DNA of 31,711 nt. It comes from DATLSM01 sp049585815 (lineage in GTDB: Bacteria; Actinomycetota; Thermoleophilia; Solirubrobacterales; 70-9). The stretch lies in assembly GCA_049585815.1 (NCBI GenBank), contig JBAVAR010000143.1, positions 1 to 31,711 on the forward strand. The letters run 5' to 3'. The notes beneath the pieces are model-generated. The model was not told the origin of the DNA. It searched no databases and worked only from the letters and a program-made list of their open reading frames with translations. A program made the position numbers and the translations under genes. Numbering within the stretch: position 1 is the first letter of the stretch; each line of letters begins with the position of its first letter. Shown here piece by piece: positions 17,386 through 24,620 of the stretch.

Positions 17386-18201
17386 TCAACCCCCGGCCTC
17401 CTTGCCGTCTGGGTGCAGCGCATGCCAGGAGCCACCGAACTCGGTCAGCCCGTTTCCGCTCGTCTCACCTGACTTGGAATCGCCGACATAGGTGTAGAGC
17501 GGGTGACCGTTGTAGGTCACCTGAGTGATGCCGTCACCGCGCCGGCTGCTCCCAAGCAGCGATGCCTTTGTTCCCGCCGCGGCGACCGGCGTGCCGGCGG
17601 TGGTCAGCGGCGGCCAGATCTTTGCGCAGGAGCCATAACAAGATGACTTAGATCCCTTATCTTTGTGAAAGTCATATAGGGTCACGCCAGAAGAGGTGAC
17701 GATGATCTCACCGAACTTTGAGTTGCTGGTGCTTGCGACGGTCATTCCAGTGGGGCTTGAACTCTTTCCAGCACTAGTCGGTTGACTCTTTGTCGGGACC
17801 ATCGAACTCTTGCCGTGAGCGTTGGAGCTTGTCGCTTTTGAGGTCGCCGCGGCGCTTTGACGGAGAGCCTGAACTTCGGATTGCAACTTTGCGACTTCAA
17901 TCGTCGTCCTGTGCGCCGATAACCCAGCCAAGGCTGCGCCGCGATTTAGCAGGCGAGCTCCGATCAACTCTGCACGCAATCTTGTGATCTGGCCTTGGAG
18001 TCCAGCAACTTCGCCATCGCTGGCGCTGTCTGTGGAGGTCTGGATCGCCAAGAAGAGAGCGGCCCCTGAAACGCACCCTAGTGCCGCAAACAGCGCAGCC
18101 GCGATGCGAATTCGTTTCCGAATCGCTCGCTCGATCTCCCCGATCCAGGCGCGTAGGCCCTCGGCATGAGACGCTACGCCTCTTTCGGTCTGCTCGTCCA
18201 T
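17386..18201 (-). CDS. Membrane-anchored PF03640 protein with coiled coil
   Basis: A 271-aa protein unlike its two relatives in being anchored from a cytosolic N-terminus. Residues 1-32 are charged, a transmembrane helix spans about 33-53, and a coiled coil runs about 60-115 (GLQGQITRLRAELIGARLL and VAKLQSEVQALRQ). A Ser/Thr/Lys linker leads to two PF03640 units (about 155-265: GEIIVTSSGVTLYDFHKDKG with SSCYGSCAKIWPP, then VTYNGHPLYTYVGDSKSGE). The coiled coil suggests oligomerisation of the external domain. The ATG at 18201 has no clear ribosome site, but it is the only Met that keeps the helix. It follows the third PF03640 gene by 45 bp and is probably the last gene of a minus-strand run. 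Confidence 0.85.
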   Translation of the reverse strand: MDEQTERGVASHAEGLRAWIGEIERAIRKRIRIAAALFAALGCVSGAALFLAIQTSTDSASDGEVAGLQGQITRLRAELIGARLLNRGAALAGLSAHRTTIEVAKLQSEVQALRQSAAATSKATSSNAHGKSSMVPTKSQPTSAGKSSSPTGMTVASTSNSKFGEIIVTSSGVTLYDFHKDKGSKSSCYGSCAKIWPPLTTAGTPVAAAGTKASLLGSSRRGDGITQVTYNGHPLYTYVGDSKSGETSGNGLTEFGGSWHALHPDGKEAGG

Positions 18202-18246
18202 GCGGCCGCAGCGCGCGTTTCCGAAGGGGCCGATCTCGGTTTGGTG

Positions 18247-18699
18247 CTACCCAACCACGGCCGCGTGCCAGGTCCCAACGTCCTTCACTCCTTCGCCGTT
18301 GGCCTGGCCTGGCTTCGTGTCTTCGACGAAACTGTAAAGCGGGCGGCCGCGATAGGTGACCTGCAGGCCCCCTTCGGGGCGCTTCACGGTGCCAAGCTTC
18401 ACTGGGCCGGCCGGCTTCACCCCGCCGGCAACCTTCAGCGGGTGCCAGATCGAGAGGCAGCCGCTGGGCTTGGTGCAGCTGAACTTGCCGTGCGTCTCGC
18501 TTGAGAGGCTGTAGAGGGTGTGGCCGGCGAGGTTGGTCAGAACCGTCTTGCCCTTTAATTTGCCCTCCTTGACCACTGCCTTCGACCCCCCGCCATAGGC
18601 GACACCGGCGCCGAGGACACCGATCGCGGCGCAGGAGAGCAAAAGGAAGGTCGCAATCGTCGTTGTGAGGCGACGGCGGGCTGCATTGGGATGAGTCAT
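18247..18699 (-). CDS. Secreted PF03640-family protein
   Basis: A 150-aa exported protein with an N-terminal signal (TTTIATFLLLSCAAIGVLGAGVAYGGG) and two PF03640 units. The first is KTVLTNLAGHTLYSL with FSCTKPSGCLSIWHP; the second is VTYRGRPLYSFVEDTKPGQ. The first unit keeps two cysteines, as in the relatives. The start is ATG 18699 with a strong GAGGAG 6 bases upstream; the frame also extends to 18762. It may be released after signal cleavage, because no classical lipobox with glycine or alanine before Cys is seen. It lies between an FN3-like protein gene (63 bp upstream) and the coiled-coil PF03640 gene (45 bp downstream), all on the minus strand. Confidence 0.85.
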   Translation of the reverse strand: MTHPNAARRRLTTTIATFLLLSCAAIGVLGAGVAYGGGSKAVVKEGKLKGKTVLTNLAGHTLYSLSSETHGKFSCTKPSGCLSIWHPLKVAGGVKPAGPVKLGTVKRPEGGLQVTYRGRPLYSFVEDTKPGQANGEGVKDVGTWHAAVVG

Positions 18700-18761
18700 G
18701 GTTCTCCTCGGTTGGTCATCAATGGGACGCGGGCGGTGCGCAGACATCGAAAGCGCCGCCA

Positions 18762-20501
18762 CTATTTTTTCCCGCCCTGCTTGAACATCAGGGCCTTGCT
18801 CGCAGTGGCGGGGTTGCCGCCGAGGGGCTGGAAGGTAATCGTGATCTTCAGCTTCAGCCGGTGGCCCTTGGCCTTTCTTAGAGCATTTGATCCGGCGCCG
18901 GTCAGCTTCAGCCTCAACTCGACGGTGCCCGCCCCATTGACGGCTGAGGTGACTGACTTCAGGTCTCTACCTGAGGCGGAAATCGTGCCCGATCCGGGAA
19001 CGCTGATGCTGAGCGAGGCACTCGTTCCTTTCGCGACGGCGCTCCCAAGCGTGAACTGGTTTGAGGGCGGCTGGATTGGGGGCGGCAGCTCGGGGGCTTC
19101 GATCACCTTTTCGGATGATTCTTCGGGCGGGGTGGTGAATTCCTGGTCTTCGCTGATCGTGGTCCCGCCTTTGTTTTTGGCAACGAGGCGATAGTGGTAG
19201 GGAATCCCCGGCGGGAATTGGCCCACCACCACCGAGACCGCAACCGGCGTGCTTCCGCTTCCGGCAACCGCTTCTTCGGGCGCGGGGAAATCGGTCCCGT
19301 AGGCGGTGGTCGTACCGAATTCGAAGTGATAGGTCGTCGGCGCTCCGTGCGGATTGACCGTGCCGTTTATGACATAGCCTTCCGCCGTCTTTGTGAAAGG
19401 CGTGGCGAGGACAGCCGGGGATTCTGGCTTGGTCGTGAACTGCTCGTCTTTGCTCACGCCGGGGCCTTTGGAGTTTTCGGCGACGATGCGGTAGTGATAG
19501 GTCGTATTTGGAGTCAGTTTGCTCAGCCCGATTTCCTGGGAGACGGAGACGGTGGCTTCTCCTTCACCGATGTTCACGTTCGCTTCGGGAATGTTGGTGC
19601 CATAGCCGGTCGTGGTCCCGTATTCGAAGTGGTAGCCCGTTTCGAGGCCGTTGGGGTTGATGTTCCCCTGCAGTTTGTAACCGGTCGGAGTTTCAACCGG
19701 TTCGATCGCTTCCGCGATTGGCGCGGCGGGTTCGATTTTTGGTGTCGTGAATTCTTTATCTTCGCTGGGCGTAGAGCCAACAGAGTTTCCCGCAACGAGC
19801 CGGAAATGGTAGGTAGTGTTGGGTAAGAGTGACTTGAGTTCGGTGGATACTCCGTCGGCGCTTGTCCCGCTCGGGAGCTGGCCTTCGGGACTGGTGGCCC
19901 CGTATCCCGTCGAGATCCCGTATTCGAACTTATAGTGCGTTGCAGCTCCGTTGGGGTTGACCGTGCCGCTGAGTTTGAAGCCGCCCGTGATCGGAGCTGC
20001 TGCTTCGATTGTGACTGTGGGCGCCGTCGCGTTCGTCAGGGTGGTAAAGGTCCTATCGCCCGTTCCAGAGCCAGTAGCTTCCCCTTTTGAGTTTGAGGCG
20101 ACGATGCGGTAGTGATAGGTCAACCCGGATGTCAAACCGCTGATCGTCTGTTCGACCAGGCTGTTGGCGGGATATTCCGCGGAGCCAAGATCTACCCCCG
20201 GCGCCATCGGGATGTCTGTTCCATAGCTGGTAGTGGACCCATACTCGAAGTAGTATTGAGTGTCAGCGCCATATGGGTAGACGGTTGAGCTCAGCTTCGC
20301 CCCGGTGGCCGTCGGGTTTGCCGAGGTGCCGATGACCAGGGGAGCGAGGGTCGGGTAGCCCGACGCCGCAGCCCCAGAAGACATGACAGCAAAGACCACG
20401 GTCACGATCGAGGTGTAAAAGAGGGCCTTGGCGACAAAACTGCGACGCGAGCGCGGACTTAGGCCCCGACCGATCATTTCGAATTGATCCAGGTCAGCCA
20501 T
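18762..20501 (-). CDS. Secreted multi-domain FN3-like surface protein
   Basis: A 579-aa exported protein. After a cationic N-terminus and one hydrophobic signal/anchor (ALFYTSIVTVVFAVMSSGAAA), it has four FN3-like modules of about 95-100 residues. Each carries an FEYG-TT-YGT strand and ends in YHYR(I/L)VA-N--G. A proline-rich hinge (about 450-465) and a Lys-rich C-terminal domain follow (GHRLKLKITITFQPLGG). That last domain is shared with the neighbour at 20571. No enzymatic motif is visible; adhesion or cell-surface structure is the reasonable guess. I start at ATG 20501; the frame opens five codons earlier at GTG 20516. The gene follows 20571-21338 after about 70 bp. Confidence 0.85.
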   Translation of the reverse strand: MADLDQFEMIGRGLSPRSRRSFVAKALFYTSIVTVVFAVMSSGAAASGYPTLAPLVIGTSANPTATGAKLSSTVYPYGADTQYYFEYGSTTSYGTDIPMAPGVDLGSAEYPANSLVEQTISGLTSGLTYHYRIVASNSKGEATGSGTGDRTFTTLTNATAPTVTIEAAAPITGGFKLSGTVNPNGAATHYKFEYGISTGYGATSPEGQLPSGTSADGVSTELKSLLPNTTYHFRLVAGNSVGSTPSEDKEFTTPKIEPAAPIAEAIEPVETPTGYKLQGNINPNGLETGYHFEYGTTTGYGTNIPEANVNIGEGEATVSVSQEIGLSKLTPNTTYHYRIVAENSKGPGVSKDEQFTTKPESPAVLATPFTKTAEGYVINGTVNPHGAPTTYHFEFGTTTAYGTDFPAPEEAVAGSGSTPVAVSVVVGQFPPGIPYHYRLVAKNKGGTTISEDQEFTTPPEESSEKVIEAPELPPPIQPPSNQFTLGSAVAKGTSASLSISVPGSGTISASGRDLKSVTSAVNGAGTVELRLKLTGAGSNALRKAKGHRLKLKITITFQPLGGNPATASKALMFKQGGKK

Positions 20502-20570
20502 CTTTTCTCTTTCCACCCTTTGTCTCTGTAATGTCGTTGCCCGAACTGGCGCCCGTTGTCCTTGTCATTA

Positions 20571-21338
20571 CTAGGGCCCCTTCCCCCTAAAGGTCACGCT
20601 CTTGTCCGTGGTGGCGATGCTTCCCCCGGTAGGGAGGAAGCTGATTGCCACCTTCAACTTCAGCCGATGGCCCTTGGCCCTCATCAGTGCTTTGGCGCCA
20701 GCGCCGTTCAGCTTCAGCTTCAGCGTCACAGCACCGGCGCCAACTGCGGTGGCCTTCGTCGCCTTTAGGTCTTTGCCGGAAGCAGAGACAGTGCCGAGGC
20801 CGGGGACGGTGACAGTGGCCGTCGCAGAGGCCCCCTTGGAGACCATCGGGCCGACAGTGAACTGATTGCTCGGCGGCGGCGCGCTGGAGTTGGCCGGTGT
20901 AGTGAAGGTCGCATCTGTGCTGGTATTCGGGCCCGCCGAGTTGGAGGCCTCGAGTCGGAAGTGGTAGGTGGTTTCAGGCTGCAATCCCGAAACCGTCTGG
21001 GAGACGGGTATAAAGCCTTCGTTGGAGCCGGCGTCGGCGTCGGGAATCGGGACGTCGGTGCCGTAGATTGTCGTGGTGCCGTATTCGAAGTGGTAGTGGG
21101 TGTCGAGCCCGTAGGGATCAACCGAGCCCTTAAGTTCGTAGCCGCCGCTGATCTGCACCGCAGGTTTGGGATTAACCAGGGGGGGCGCGTTGATAATCGC
21201 CGCCGCTGAGCCCGGCAAGGCACCGAGGGCAACGGCCGAGAGCGCAGTGACTGTCAGCATTGCCCGGGCAGCGAAGTCTCTCCTTGTCGAAGAGACAATG
21301 CGTGCAGCTCCTCGCTGCTGCGCCTGTCTCACTCTCAT
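20571..21338 (-). CDS. Secreted single-module FN3-like surface protein
   Basis: A 255-aa shorter relative of the protein at 18762. It has a basic N-terminus and signal (AMLTVTALSAVALGALPGSAAA), then one FN3-like module (about 55-150: HFEYGTTTIYGTDVP ... YHFRLEASNSAG). A Pro/Ser hinge leads to the same C-terminal domain as its neighbour (NQFTVGPMVSKGASA, GHRLKLKVAISFLPTGG). The ATG pair at 21341/21338 lies right behind GGAGGAGGG. The second ATG has the better spacing, so I use 21338; the open frame extends to 21410. It is the first gene of the minus-strand envelope run, and the domain sharing points to tandem duplication followed by module gain or loss. Confidence 0.85.
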   Translation of the reverse strand: MRVRQAQQRGAARIVSSTRRDFAARAMLTVTALSAVALGALPGSAAAIINAPPLVNPKPAVQISGGYELKGSVDPYGLDTHYHFEYGTTTIYGTDVPIPDADAGSNEGFIPVSQTVSGLQPETTYHFRLEASNSAGPNTSTDATFTTPANSSAPPPSNQFTVGPMVSKGASATATVTVPGLGTVSASGKDLKATKATAVGAGAVTLKLKLNGAGAKALMRAKGHRLKLKVAISFLPTGGSIATTDKSVTFRGKGP

Positions 21339-21341
21339 CAT

Positions 21342-21668
21342 CCCTCCTCCATGGCCCCTTCGAGCCGGGTCGATGTCCCGTTTGGACCGTCCTACGTCCG
21401 GCGAGGGCAAAAGGTTCGATCCTGCGCGCCGAATTGGCCTCGCTCAACGGAAATCCCGCATCCAGCGCCGGCCCGGCAACTGAATAGGGCTAGAGAGGAT
21501 TCTTCCTCCGCCAGAGGCGGGATCCGCGCCAGATTCCCGACGAGCCACCCGAGCATGAGGATGCACCGATGCCAGGGCTCGCGGGAAGAGCAATCACCGA
21601 CTGGCTCCCCGCGCTCAGATTCCCAGGAACTGTTCGACGCAGAAAGCGCTTCTTTCCTGCGCCCTCTA
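21342..21668. other. Divergent intergenic region
   Basis: It separates the minus-strand surface-protein run from the plus-strand CMD/SDR/TetR operon. Long frames exist on both strands, but their codon usage is poor and one would place the CMD start far upstream of its ribosome site. Apart from the ribosome site next to 21342 I see nothing assignable. Confidence 0.4.
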
Positions 21669-21705
21669 CGATACCTTTCAGTATCGAATACTGTTCAGTA
21701 TCGAA
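21669..21705 (+). promoter_or_regulatory. Dyad-rich operator, probably for the TetR regulator
   Basis: Four half-sites related to GTATCG occur in 37 bp: CGATAC (21669), GTATCG (21681), ATAC (inverted, within 21679-21693) and GTATCG (21698). They form GATAC-N6-GTATC and CAGTAT-cga-ATACTG dyads and a 12-bp direct repeat, TTCAGTATCGAA, offset by 17 bp. The array ends 13 bp before the preferred CMD ATG and covers where a promoter should lie. Autoregulation by the TetR protein encoded as the third gene is the natural reading. Confidence 0.6.
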
Positions 21706-21718
21706 AGGAATGACCAAA

Positions 21719-22288
21719 ATGCCGCGTCCCGCCCTTGTTGTACCCGAGCAGACTTCCCCTCCGGTTCGCGAAGCGCTCGCGGCTCTGCCGCAGGGGTTGG
21801 GAGTGTTTCGCATGCTCGCCCACGCGGAAACCGCCTTTCGACCCTGGCTCGCCCTGGGCGGCTCCCTGCTCGGGAGCCTGCAATTGGACCCGGCGCTGCG
21901 TGAGCTGGCGATCCTCCGTGTCGCCGTGGTCGCTGGCTGTGACTACGAGCGGATTCAGCACGAAGCGATCGCCGCCGGGGTCGGGGCGCGGCCCGATCAG
22001 GTGGCCGCTCTTGCGGCCCTGCGTACCGCCGGCAAGGAGTTCGACCGCCGAGAGGAGCTCGTCCTGCGCTTTGTCGACGAGGTCATCGCCAACGACGGCA
22101 GCGCCGCGGCCTCGGTGGCTGAAGTTGAAGAGGCCCTCTCGGCCCGCGAGGTAGTCGAGCTGTTGCTCGTCATCTCCCAGTACTACGGCCTGGCACTGCT
22201 GCTCAATACGACGCGGGTTGAGCCCGACCCACCCGCTGCGATGGCGGTTGTCGAAGCCGCACAGTCCAACCGCGACGCGCAGCCGTGA
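21719..22288 (+). CDS. AhpD/carboxymuconolactone decarboxylase-like protein
   Basis: A 189-aa all-helical protein of the CMD/AhpD-like fold. The core LRELAILRVAVVAGCDYERIQHEAIAA-type segment (about 60-86) aligns with the conserved ELAILRVA...YEW.HH helix pair. Only one cysteine (C74) is present rather than the AhpD CxxC, with His81 following, so peroxidase-coupled thiol chemistry is unlikely and the reaction is unknown. The start is ATG 21719, with AAGGA about 9 bases upstream; an ATG three codons earlier sits right against that site. Its stop overlaps the SDR start (GTGA), so it is the first gene of a tightly coupled three-gene operon with the SDR and a TetR regulator. Confidence 0.85.
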   Translation: MPRPALVVPEQTSPPVREALAALPQGLGVFRMLAHAETAFRPWLALGGSLLGSLQLDPALRELAILRVAVVAGCDYERIQHEAIAAGVGARPDQVAALAALRTAGKEFDRREELVLRFVDEVIANDGSAAASVAEVEEALSAREVVELLLVISQYYGLALLLNTTRVEPDPPAAMAVVEAAQSNRDAQP

Positions 22289-23100
22289 GCGCGGCAACCG
22301 TGACCGAGCGCCTCGGCGACGCTGCGATGCGCCTGGCGGGACGGCGGGTGCTCGTTGTCGGTGCTGGCCAGCAAAGCTATCTCGAGGACGAGCCGCCCGC
22401 CGGCATCGGCTATGCGGTCTGCCTGCGGGCCGCCCAGCTCGGAGCGAAGCTGGCCGTCGCCGATCGCGATGCTGAGGCCGCCGAGCGCACCGTCACCGCC
22501 GTCCGCGCCGCAGGCGGCGGCGCGATCGCGGCGATCGGCGATGCCTCCTCAGAAGGGGACATGAAGCGGATCGTCGCGGAGGCGACTGCAGGACTCGACG
22601 GCCTTGACTCCCTGGTCATGAACCTTGGCATCGCCGGAGGCATCGGCCTCACCGACACAACGGCGGAGACCTGGGACACCGTGATGGCCGTCAACACCCG
22701 TGCCCACTTCCTTGGCTGCAAGTTCGCTCTGCCGCTGATGGGCGAGGGGGCATCGATCGTGCTGATCTCTTCAACCGCCGCCGTTGCCCCTTCGACCAGC
22801 GACGTTCCCGCCTATGTCGCTTCCAAGGCCGCGCTCTCGGGGTTGGCACTACACACAGCCAAGGAGGGTGCCCCGCTGGGTGTCAGGGTCAACGTTGTCA
22901 AGCCCGGCCTGATCGACACGCCGCTGGGCCGCCTGGGTGCCCGCCTAAAACCCGGTCGTGATTCCATCCCGGTGCCGCTCGGGCGCCAGGGCAACGCCTG
23001 GGAGGTCGCCGACGCGGTCGCTTTCCTACTCAGTGGCGAAAGCAGTTACATCACCGGCCAAGAGCTCATCGTCGACGGCGGCCTGACCACGGTCATCTGA
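22285..23100 (+). CDS. Short-chain dehydrogenase/reductase with extended glycine loop
   Basis: A 271-aa classical SDR with the catalytic Ser (ISST, about 162), Tyr177 and Lys181 of YVASK, and the C-terminal IVDGGL. The nucleotide-binding glycine motif, normally GxxxGIG, is stretched to G26...G40-IG with an acidic/proline insert (QQSYLEDEPP), and NAG is replaced by NLG. I recall other SDRs with such a DPP-type insert, so this is a known if minor variant. Asp60 after the second strand suggests NAD(H) rather than NADP(H). It overlaps the CMD-like gene by 4 bp and the TetR gene by 1 bp, so one transcript and a common substrate pathway are likely; the substrate is unknown. Confidence 0.92.
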   Translation: MSAATVTERLGDAAMRLAGRRVLVVGAGQQSYLEDEPPAGIGYAVCLRAAQLGAKLAVADRDAEAAERTVTAVRAAGGGAIAAIGDASSEGDMKRIVAEATAGLDGLDSLVMNLGIAGGIGLTDTTAETWDTVMAVNTRAHFLGCKFALPLMGEGASIVLISSTAAVAPSTSDVPAYVASKAALSGLALHTAKEGAPLGVRVNVVKPGLIDTPLGRLGARLKPGRDSIPVPLGRQGNAWEVADAVAFLLSGESSYITGQELIVDGGLTTVI

Positions 23101-23735
23101 TGGCGGCGCGACCGACACGCCAGCGGCGTCCCAGGCGCGAAGAGGTGCGGCAGCGCGTATTGGAGGCCGCAACCCGCGTCTTCGGTCGCCACGGGTACAC
23201 CGAGGCCACCCTTGATGAAGTGGCGGCGGAGGCCGGCTTCTCCAAGGGAGCGGTCTACTCCAACTTCGCCAACAAGGAGGAGGTCTTCTACGCTCTGCTA
23301 CGGGAGCACGTGGGCGCTCGGGTCGAGCGAGTTCAGAATGCCATCGCCTCGGCAGAATCTCTTCAGGCGGCGGGGGCCGCCGCAGGCCGGGCCAGTGGGG
23401 AGGCGGTGGACGAGGAGCCCGACTGGCACTTACTGTTCTTGGAGTTCGTTACCCGGGCCGCCCGCCAGCCGGAGCTGGGCGAAGAGCTGGGACGCCAGCG
23501 AGCCGAGCTGCGTCGGATGATCGCCGACCAAGCGCGGGAGACTCTCGACAGTCTCGGCGGCGAGCCGGCCCTGTCAGCCGTGCAACTCGCCAACATCATG
23601 CTCGCTCTCTCCAACGGCCTGGCGATCGAGCAGCAAGTAGAACCCAAGGGTGTCGACCCTGACCTCTTCGAGCGAACGGTCGAGCTGATAACCGTCGGCA
23701 TGCAGCACATGGGCGCCAAAGTCGAACGCCGGTAA
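23100..23735 (+). CDS. TetR-family transcriptional regulator
   Basis: A 211-aa regulator. The N-terminal TetR helix-turn-helix lies at about residues 14-60 (VLEAATRVFGRHGYTEATLDEVA-like start, FSKGAVYSNFANKEEVF). The C-terminal all-helical ligand/dimer domain ends near 205. The ATG overlaps the SDR stop by one base. As the last gene of the operon it probably binds the palindromic array at 21669-21705 and represses its own operon until a small molecule, likely a substrate of the SDR, binds (inference from context). Confidence 0.93.
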   Translation: MAARPTRQRRPRREEVRQRVLEAATRVFGRHGYTEATLDEVAAEAGFSKGAVYSNFANKEEVFYALLREHVGARVERVQNAIASAESLQAAGAAAGRASGEAVDEEPDWHLLFLEFVTRAARQPELGEELGRQRAELRRMIADQARETLDSLGGEPALSAVQLANIMLALSNGLAIEQQVEPKGVDPDLFERTVELITVGMQHMGAKVERR

Positions 23736-23767
23736 GCGTTTCGGACTTCCGTAGACCACGGCGCTGA

Positions 23768-23932
23768 TCACCACAGAAGCGCCCTAAACAGCAGGAACTG
23801 ACTCGCCAGCCGGCAGGTTGTGCCCAGCCCGGCCTCGCCATCGAGAGCAAACGGGATGCCTTCCTCTGTCAGCTTCACGACCTCGCCGTAGCTGTCGACG
23901 GCTGTGGACCATCCGTCGACGTCGGGCGCCAC
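23768..23932 (-). CDS. Hypothetical 54-aa ORF beside tRNA-Cys
   Basis: It starts at GTG 23932, about 20 bp downstream of the tRNA-Cys 3' end, and ends at TGA 23768. About 78% of third codon positions are G or C, and the product (VAPDVDGWSTAVDSYGE at the start, ending FLLFRALLW) reads like real protein. There is no ribosome site and no recognised family. It could be a remnant left by the element whose integrase relic lies on the other side of the tRNA. Confidence 0.3.
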   Translation of the reverse strand: MAPDVDGWSTAVDSYGEVVKLTEEGIPFALDGEAGLGTTCRLASQFLLFRALLW

Positions 23933-23952
23933 ACTTCGCGAGGTAGAGCGAG

Positions 23953-24023
23953 AGGCGCCTACCGGAATCGAACCGGTGTAAACGGCTTTGCAGGCCGCTG
24001 CGTAGCCACTCCGCCAAGGCGCC
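23953..24023 (-). tRNA. tRNA-Cys (anticodon GCA)
   Basis: A full cloverleaf of 71 nt: acceptor GGCGCCT/AGGCGCC, anticodon loop CTGCAAA with GCA, T arm CCGG/CCGG with TTCGATT, and discriminator U, the cysteine identity base. CCA is not encoded. An integrase relic begins 12 bp upstream of its 5' end. Confidence 0.96.
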
Positions 24024-24035
24024 GAATGAAAGTAT

Positions 24036-24345
24036 TCAAGCCAAGTTTGAGATTTCGTCGGCGAGTCTTTCGACCCTGTTTCCGGCGCTGGTGCCCATTG
24101 GTGCCCGTTGCCCCATCGCCAGTGCGGCCCACGTGAGCGCCTCCTCGCATTTAGCCAGATACACGCCGCGCAGCTTAGCCCGTCACTCGAATGCCTTCGT
24201 GCGTCTGGCCTTGCCGTTAGTGGCGAGTTGACCTACAGGCGTAGACCGTGAGCGTGAATCGCGGTCCGTGTGCCCGAGCATCTCAACGATGTAGACCGGA
24301 TCGTCGCCGCAGGCAGCACGCGGGCTCGCGATGCTCCGCCCGGGC
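24036..24345 (-). pseudogene. Relic of a tyrosine recombinase (phage-type integrase), C-terminal part
   Basis: Read on the minus strand, several frames carry the C-terminal integrase signature in order: RSIASPRAACGDDPVYIVEMLGHTD-type sequence, then after a frameshift FTLTVYA with the catalytic Tyr. After another shift and an in-frame stop comes VYLAKCEEALTWAALAMGQ and a tail that ends at 24036. The first block corresponds to the HxLRHT...GxDPxxVxxxLGHTD region with the His/Arg part eroded. No intact ORF remains and the N-terminal half is gone; the 220 bp upstream up to the hairpin at 24568 show no further clear homology. Confidence 0.7.
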
Positions 24346-24567
24346 CTTGGCGGCGTTGACGATCTGCTCGATTACTTCCGCCGAAACGCCCCTGCCTTAG
24401 CTTCGGGGCGACTACCGATATCCGGATGCCATGAGAGTGGATGTGCCCTGGGCCTACGTGACGCTGACCGAGAACCGCGCCGTATTCCCTGACTGAGAGT
24501 GGGCACCCTCTTCTCATGCCGATGTCCAGGAAACCTCCCACCCAAATTCTGGCGGTCCCAGCAACCC

Positions 24568-24594
24568 GCCCCCCGCCCGCGAAGGGCAGGGGGC
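24568..24594 (-). terminator. Hairpin terminator of the secreted-protein gene (copy A)
   Basis: As minus-strand RNA it forms an 11-bp stem (GCCCCCUGCCC with GGGCGGGGGGC) around UUCGC. One pair is U-G on this strand but would be a C-A mismatch on the other, which identifies the transcribed strand. It lies 26 bp after the stop at 24621. There is no U tract, as often in high-GC actinobacteria. A sister hairpin is at 28150. Confidence 0.7.
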
Positions 24595-24620
24595 GTTTGT
24601 CGCTTCTATTCAGTTCAGGC

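Noticed and set aside
23784..24017. Minus-strand ORF of 77 residues across tRNA-Cys
   Set aside because: Runs through the tRNA gene; the neighbouring frame (54-aa ORF) has better coding bias.
24430..24495. Short plus-strand ORF MRVDVPWAYVTLTEN
   Set aside because: Only 21 codons, no ribosome site or context.
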